34,146 bases of DNA, from NCBI GenBank assembly GCA_964058805.1, contig CAXKVV010001797.1:1-34146 (forward strand), written 5' to 3'. Source of the stretch: Schoenoplectus triqueter. Lineage: Eukaryota; Streptophyta; Magnoliopsida; Poales; Cyperaceae. Shown piece by piece: positions 29,633 to 34,146 of the stretch. The notes under the pieces are model-generated. The model saw only the letters and a program-made list of their open reading frames with translations. It had not been told where the DNA came from and searched no databases. A program made the position numbers and the translations under genes. Position 1 is the first letter of the stretch, and each line of letters begins with the position of its first letter.

Positions 29633-29650
29633 TTCCCCGGCAACGGCGCT
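29633..29650 (-). promoter_or_regulatory. Gypsy primer-binding site (tRNA-Asp type)
   Basis: Plus strand TTCCCCGGCAACGGCGCT resembles the 3' end of plant tRNA-Asp (CCCCGGCAACGGCGCCA) with a C-to-T difference near the end. It lies a few bases from the 5' LTR edge (29659). Confidence 0.85.
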
Positions 29651-29658
29651 AAAAAGCT

Positions 29659-31185
29659 TGATGTGTTTTCACAAGTGCTAATAAATACCCTAAAAATGAT
29701 ACTAAATGACGGGTTGCAAGCGCACAACCTACCGTTAAGTATATTGTCAGGTGTCGAATCCACAAGGAACGAGATTTAAATACCAAATTTATTTCTTTTA
29801 ATTAGCTAAGCAACCAATTTCAGATTTTCAGAAAATAAAAGACTAAATTCTAAGATTGACTTAATTGAAAAGATAAAATACGAGAAATTGAATATTTTTG
29901 GTATTCCTAGGATTTCGGCATACAAATTACTAGAGGTTGTTGGTATTCATTTAATTGATGTTACACTCTTATATTTTCTTTGTGGGTTTCTAATCCAATG
30001 GTAGTATTTATCCACTGTCGTGGCTTCATACCGTACTCAATTTACTTAAACACCCGCTTTCGCGGCGCATTCTCCTAAACTAAGTCCATTAAGTTTCATG
30101 ATTAGCCTAAACCTATTTTAGTAATTTACTTTCTCCTTTCGGTACTTCAATAAATCATTCAAATAAATTTAAGTGTCCCCATTAGAAACGGGTTTCTCCT
30201 TTCGGTCCTTCACCTATTCCTACGTTGTCTTATGTTATCGGGTCTCAAATTATTATCTTTCGATCTAACAATTCAAGTCCTAAGTTTAAACCATTTGTGT
30301 GACTAAGTTATACCGTTTTTCTTGTTACCGATCTAGCGTGGCCATTCGTTAACTGGTATTTGCAATTAAATCAACTCATATCATACAAGTAGTTTAACAA
30401 TTCAATTCACAAGACAAGCAAAGATCAAATAAAAGTAATAATGCCAATTAAATTAAACCAACAACATAGTACTTTGTTACATGCCTAATCCCAGAAAAAT
30501 TTATTTAGCCAAGCATGGCTTTAAGAATACAACGGTTCAGTTTTGAATCCATCACAGGGAATAAATGAGAGTTAAAGAGAAGAGAAAAATAAAACCCAAT
30601 TGGAATCAAGACTCTCCAATCTCTCCACACTTCTCTGGTCCGAAATCTTCCTCTGCTTTTGTTCAAAACCGCACCTCCAGAGCCGACCATGAGAGAGAGA
30701 GTCCAGTCCGAAAAAGAAATCCTTTTTGTTTCTTCCTGCGCAATCTTCCTTCTTTGGTTTACCTCTTATGGAATCCCCTCGATTTACTCCCTAAATTTCA
30801 GCAATTTATTCTCTCTCTCACCTCCTCTTTCCAACAAAGAGGTAAATCTCTTTTCTTTTCTCTCATTAATCTCCTTAAATTACTGCATTTAATCCCTGCT
30901 AAATCATAGATGAGATCTCTAGATTTTCCTTCGCGTGTACAGCTGATTCCTTGCTCAATTCGCGTATGGTAACTGCTCTCTTCCAAGGGTCTCGCTGAGA
31001 GTCTTGGCAGAGCCGAATTCTGTTCTGATTCCTCCAGAAATTTCTGAAAATTACAAAAACCAAGAAATACGACAGTAACAAGTTCTAGAAATAAAACACA
31101 GGCTAAAATAAGCATAATTCAAATAAATTGAGTGAATTATTGTGTTAAATCTTGTGCAAATATTATATAAAATGAGCACCTATCA
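29659..31185 (-). repeat. Gypsy 5' LTR
   Basis: 1527 bp, about 98.5% identical to 23464-24989 by my count. Same TG...CA ends. Confidence 0.97.
30980..31010. repeat. 31-bp near-palindrome, LTR copy (5' LTR)
   Basis: Same as 24784-24814 but the left arm reads CTTCCAAG, a G-to-T change that breaks one pair. Confidence 0.85.
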
Positions 31186-31190
31186 ATTTT
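31186..31190. repeat. Gypsy target-site duplication, right
   Basis: ATTTT, matching 23459-23463. Confidence 0.85.
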
Positions 31191-31950
31191 ATACCTTCAG
31201 CATATTAATCGTTCATATATATAATCTGGCACTTAAGTTAACCATGAATTTTGTCATTATTGTGAGGTATATATATTAATAGAATTCTGGATTACTTGGT
31301 AGTTTTTGTCGTTTGTTTTTTATAATAATGAACTTGTCAACTCAAGTGGCGGCATATATATTTTTAACTACATATTTGTCAGGTCACGAAGCACCACATA
31401 AATTGTTGTTGCAATTGAACAGCAACCACATTAAATACATGACTTTTGTGTTTGGGGTGATGCAAGGGGAGCAAGGCAACTATTTGTTGGGAACTGAGTT
31501 ATCTTGGACTTGTGCTGAGGGAATCAATGAATTGAGAAGTTTGGTTAAGAAAAGAAGCGGCTATTTTTGCTTGATTTAGGCCCGGATGGTTGGTTCAATT
31601 ATAGCCTGCTGAAGAAATTTATGTCACTCTCAAGCAATAATTACTTGCCTTGTAGAATAGTTCTTTGATAGCTTGATTGATGATTAGTATGTATATCCTG
31701 TACTTGAAATTCCACAGCTCTCATAGGTTATGATGAGAAATATCTGATCTTGATTTCACTTGTTGCATGAGAATAAATGAATAATTGATTACTTAAGTTA
31801 CCAAGTACCGCAGCTATTAGCTTGGAGACATTAAACGGATAGACCGAATTGAAATTAATTTATTAAAAAGTTCAGTGGTGATAATGGAAAATCTAACTTG
31901 TGTAATTAAGAAAACAATATTCAAAGTTCGTTGAAAAAGACACAAATAAT
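31191..31950. other. Flank of gypsy insertion, no recognised gene
   Basis: An 88-codon frame at 31313-31579 (plus) is open from ATG to stop in a slightly GC-richer stretch (for example YLSGHEAPHKLLLQL and LLGTELSWTCAEGINEL), but I recognise no domain. Possible exon fragment. Confidence 0.3.
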
Positions 31951-31979
31951 CACTACAACGGAAATGATCTTAGACAACA

Positions 31980-32190
31980 TTCATTTAGCAACGGTTATAT
32001 ATAAAATCCGTTGTTAAAATGGCTCAGTGACATCATTGTAATGTTGTGAATTTTTTTAACAACGGTTTATAATAAAAAAATATTATTAAAATAGACTCCC
32101 AAAAAAGCAAAAAGCAGCAGAAGGAACCGTTGTTAAACACTGTCTTTAACAACGATTATGTGTCTAGAACCATTGTAAAATGGTGCGTTT
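31980..32190. repeat. CACTA left subterminal repeats
   Basis: About five copies of TTTARCAACGGTT or its complement AACCGTTGTTAAA in both orientations. Confidence 0.6.
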
Positions 32191-32322
32191 AGCAACTAAA
32201 TGGTTCTGCTACTTTTTTGGGTTTGACATTTACTTTTTTTTGTTCCTACGGATTGCTCATCTCACCGTTCGTTAATCTCAATCCAACGTTTCAAAAATAA
32301 AAATTTAAAAACTGAAATTCCA

Positions 32323-32408
32323 CGAATTATCAACCCCTTTTCGTCTATTTTCATATATAAAACCATGAATTACCAACCCTTTTCGTCTGTTTTCATATAT
32401 AAAAAGAG
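32323..32408 (+). repeat. Tandem duplication, ~43-bp unit
   Basis: GAATTATCAACCCC and GAATTACCAACCC units, each followed by TTTTCGTCTRTTTTCATATA. Immediately followed by a GA-rich tract. Confidence 0.75.
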
Positions 32409-32929
32409 AGATGAGAGAGAGAAAGAAGAGAGAAGAAAGACAGAAGAAATAAAAATTGAAATTCAACTATCTCAACTTCAAACGACCATAACTTTTGATA
32501 GAAAACTCCGATTAAGGCATTCTACGCGGCCACGGAAAGTTAATGACAAGATCTAGAGGGTTAACTGCTTATGCTGTTATCGTCATTTTCAGGGCCAAAA
32601 AATCTTGTCTTCAAACTCAAAAACCCATTTGAAGTTTTTTTCCGTTCTTTTCTATTTTTTTTCTTTTTTTCTTAGAAATTGTATAGATTTTTATATTATT
32701 GTATGAGTAAAATGTATGTATTTTTTGAATAAATATTTTTTCATTTGATGAATAATTATATTTTTTTCATATTAATTATTGAATGAATAATATATAACAA
32801 CATTTATTCTTATTTAGTCAATATGACTTTATATTCATTGTTTACTGTTAATCAATACAACTCAATATCAATCTGACTCGCACCTTTTAAAGGAAGTTAA
32901 ATTAAAAAAATATATATTCTTTAAAATAT

Positions 32930-33250
32930 CTTTAGCAATGATTTTTAACTAATAACCGTTGCTAAAAAGTCCTTTAGCAATGGTTATTAGTTAAAAATCG
33001 TTGCTAAAGGTATTTTTTTTAAATAATTATTGTTAAGGTACCCTTTAACAAAGGTTATTATTTAAAAACCGTTGTTAAATGACCCTTTAACAACGGTATT
33101 GAAAAAAACCATTGTTAAATGTCTTCCAAAAATGGTTTTAACAACGTATTTTTAACAATGGTTGTTTATATATTTTTTTCTAACACCCTCTTTAATAACG
33201 GTTGAAGAACCATTGTTAAAGGGCTTTAAAAAATCGTTATTAAATTTAAG
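32930..33250. repeat. CACTA right subterminal hairpin repeats
   Basis: At least five consecutive inverted pairs, e.g. TTTAGCAA...TTGCTAAA twice, then TTTAACAA...TTGTTAAA. The G-C or A-T pair within the arms changes on both sides together. Confidence 0.6.
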
Positions 33251-33262
33251 ATCTGTTTCTCT

Positions 33263-34146
33263 ATGTCTAGAAAAACTTAATAAATATTTTATCCTGGAGG
33301 CCATCTTCTTTTGTTGGACAACATTATTAACATTTGCAAATTGCAATTGCTTAATTGGGAGATACTACAATACTCAACTAATTGTGCATGATAAGGTCAT
33401 AAATATTCCTCCCAAGCTACAGTCTTGTACATTATAATCTCATTTTCACATGACCCATGCTCCTCAAATAATGATACTGTAATGATAAATTTGGTACAAA
33501 TACAATGAATGAAATTAGAAATATTTACACTGAGAGTTGTACAATTAGTGAGATAAATAATTTAAGATTAGTATTAAACACCAATGTTTATTCCTTTTTT
33601 AACAAAGTGAGGTGGGCTAAATATTATAGGATATTTAAACATCTGGACTTAATTAGTGTACTAAACTCAACAAAACAGCATATTCTTAATGACTAATTAA
33701 CTCGCATTAAACACCAAATCAACTTTTGCGAATGCCAATTGGGACCATTTTTAACGAGACACAGAGGGCCCACTAAAAATTAATAGTGTACAACAAATGA
33801 TTAATTTAGAGTTAAACAAGATTGATGCAATCTATGGCTGTGTGCTATTGCCTTAGTTGCCCTTATGTCATTTGAAAGGGAATTCAAGGTTTAATTGATT
33901 CCAGTTGGGCCAACAATGAGCGATCAGCATATTTTATATACAGAAATACTATCTTATTTTAAATATTAAATTATAATTGTAAAAGTGTTGTACCTATCAT
34001 GAACCATAGAATAAGACAACTAGACAAGGATGTTTCGCTTCCAAATGGAGTGAGGCTCCATTTTTTAATTATAGGCTCCATTTTTTAATTATAGGCTGCA
34101 TATGTACGTCCATTACGAGCCCAAATCTTTTTTTGTTTTTTTGAAT
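33263..34146. other. Gene-free right end
   Basis: AT-rich. Short frames only (33505-33696 plus is 63 codons, unrecognised). Confidence 0.5.
34053..34092 (+). repeat. Tandem duplication, 20-bp unit
   Basis: AGGCTCCATTTTTTAATTAT twice, head to tail. Confidence 0.9.

Larger units (their letters stand above)
23459..31190 (-). mobile_element. Ty3/gypsy (Athila-like) LTR retrotransposon, defective
   Basis: About 7.7 kb, minus-strand. It has LTRs 23464-24989 and 29659-31185, target duplication ATTTT (23459-23463 and 31186-31190), a tRNA-Asp-type primer-binding site, a polypurine tract, and gag-protease coding sequence typical of Athila elements. The RT palm, most of RNase H and all integrase are missing. 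The LTRs differ by roughly two dozen substitutions and one single-base indel over 1.53 kb (about 1.5%), so the insertion is fairly young. It depended on proteins from elsewhere. It carries six copies of a 31-bp near-palindrome. Confidence 0.95.
31951..33262. mobile_element. Non-autonomous CACTA-like element
   Basis: Starts CACTACAACGGAAATGATC, the CACTA terminal signature. Both subterminal regions (31980-32190 and 32930-33250) carry many copies of TTTARCAACGGTT and its complement, as CACTA transposases require for binding. No transposase frame lies between. The right terminus is degenerate: the repeats stop near 33245 and no clear TGTAGTG end follows, and I found no 3-bp target duplication. 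The edge is approximate. Confidence 0.6.

Noticed and set aside
29633..29650. tRNA-Asp gene
   Set aside because: Only the tRNA 3' end is matched, at the place of a primer-binding site next to an LTR; no cloverleaf surrounds it.

Overview
The window is plant nuclear DNA, most likely from a eudicot. It is AT-rich, full of (TA)n, (GA)n and (AAT)n microsatellites, and made almost entirely of transposable elements and their relics. The recognisable elements are Ty1/copia, Ty3/gypsy (Athila-like), Mutator-like (MULE), CACTA and several foldback/MITE families. I could not support any intact host gene, tRNA, rRNA or other RNA gene.

Layout. 1-1650: unclassified, with hairpins and a TATA-like box. 1650-2937: very AT-rich with AAT repeats. 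2938-4165: a dense array of short imperfect inverted repeats, several classes of which keep a constant loop while both arms change together. 4200-5240: GC-richer patch and a possible diverged LTR fragment carrying a 10-bp hairpin. 5775-6165: foldback element with three perfect 29-bp CpG-rich palindromes. 8148-13276: a DNA element with ~143-bp terminal inverted repeats, interrupted by a minus-strand copia element (8491-12522, TSD TCCCA). 13625-13753: source or twin of an identical 129-bp block at 17657-17785. 14510-15834: a run of foldback/MITE insertions punctuated by (TA)n/(GA)n. 15969-17656 and 18613-20858: two related MULE copies, the first truncated. 22590-23020: (TTA)n and another MITE. 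23464-31185: a minus-strand Athila-like gypsy element with two ~1.53-kb LTRs and TSD ATTTT. 31951-~33260: non-autonomous CACTA-like element.

Neither retrotransposon can be autonomous. The copia element has lost most of gag, carries stops and frameshifts, and has substitutions at the protease Asp, one RT Asp and zinc-binding Cys positions. The gypsy element keeps gag and protease but lacks the RT core and integrase. Both have similar LTR pairs, so insertion was fairly recent.

The two observations most worth following are (a) the 3.6-4.2 kb array of hairpins with constant 12-13-nt loops and covarying stems, often with the same one-base bulge, and (b) a 31-bp near-palindrome found six times in the gypsy element (once per LTR, 5' UTR, 3' UTR and twice inside gag-pro coding sequence in different reading frames). 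Both look like conservation of hairpin-forming nucleic acid rather than protein.
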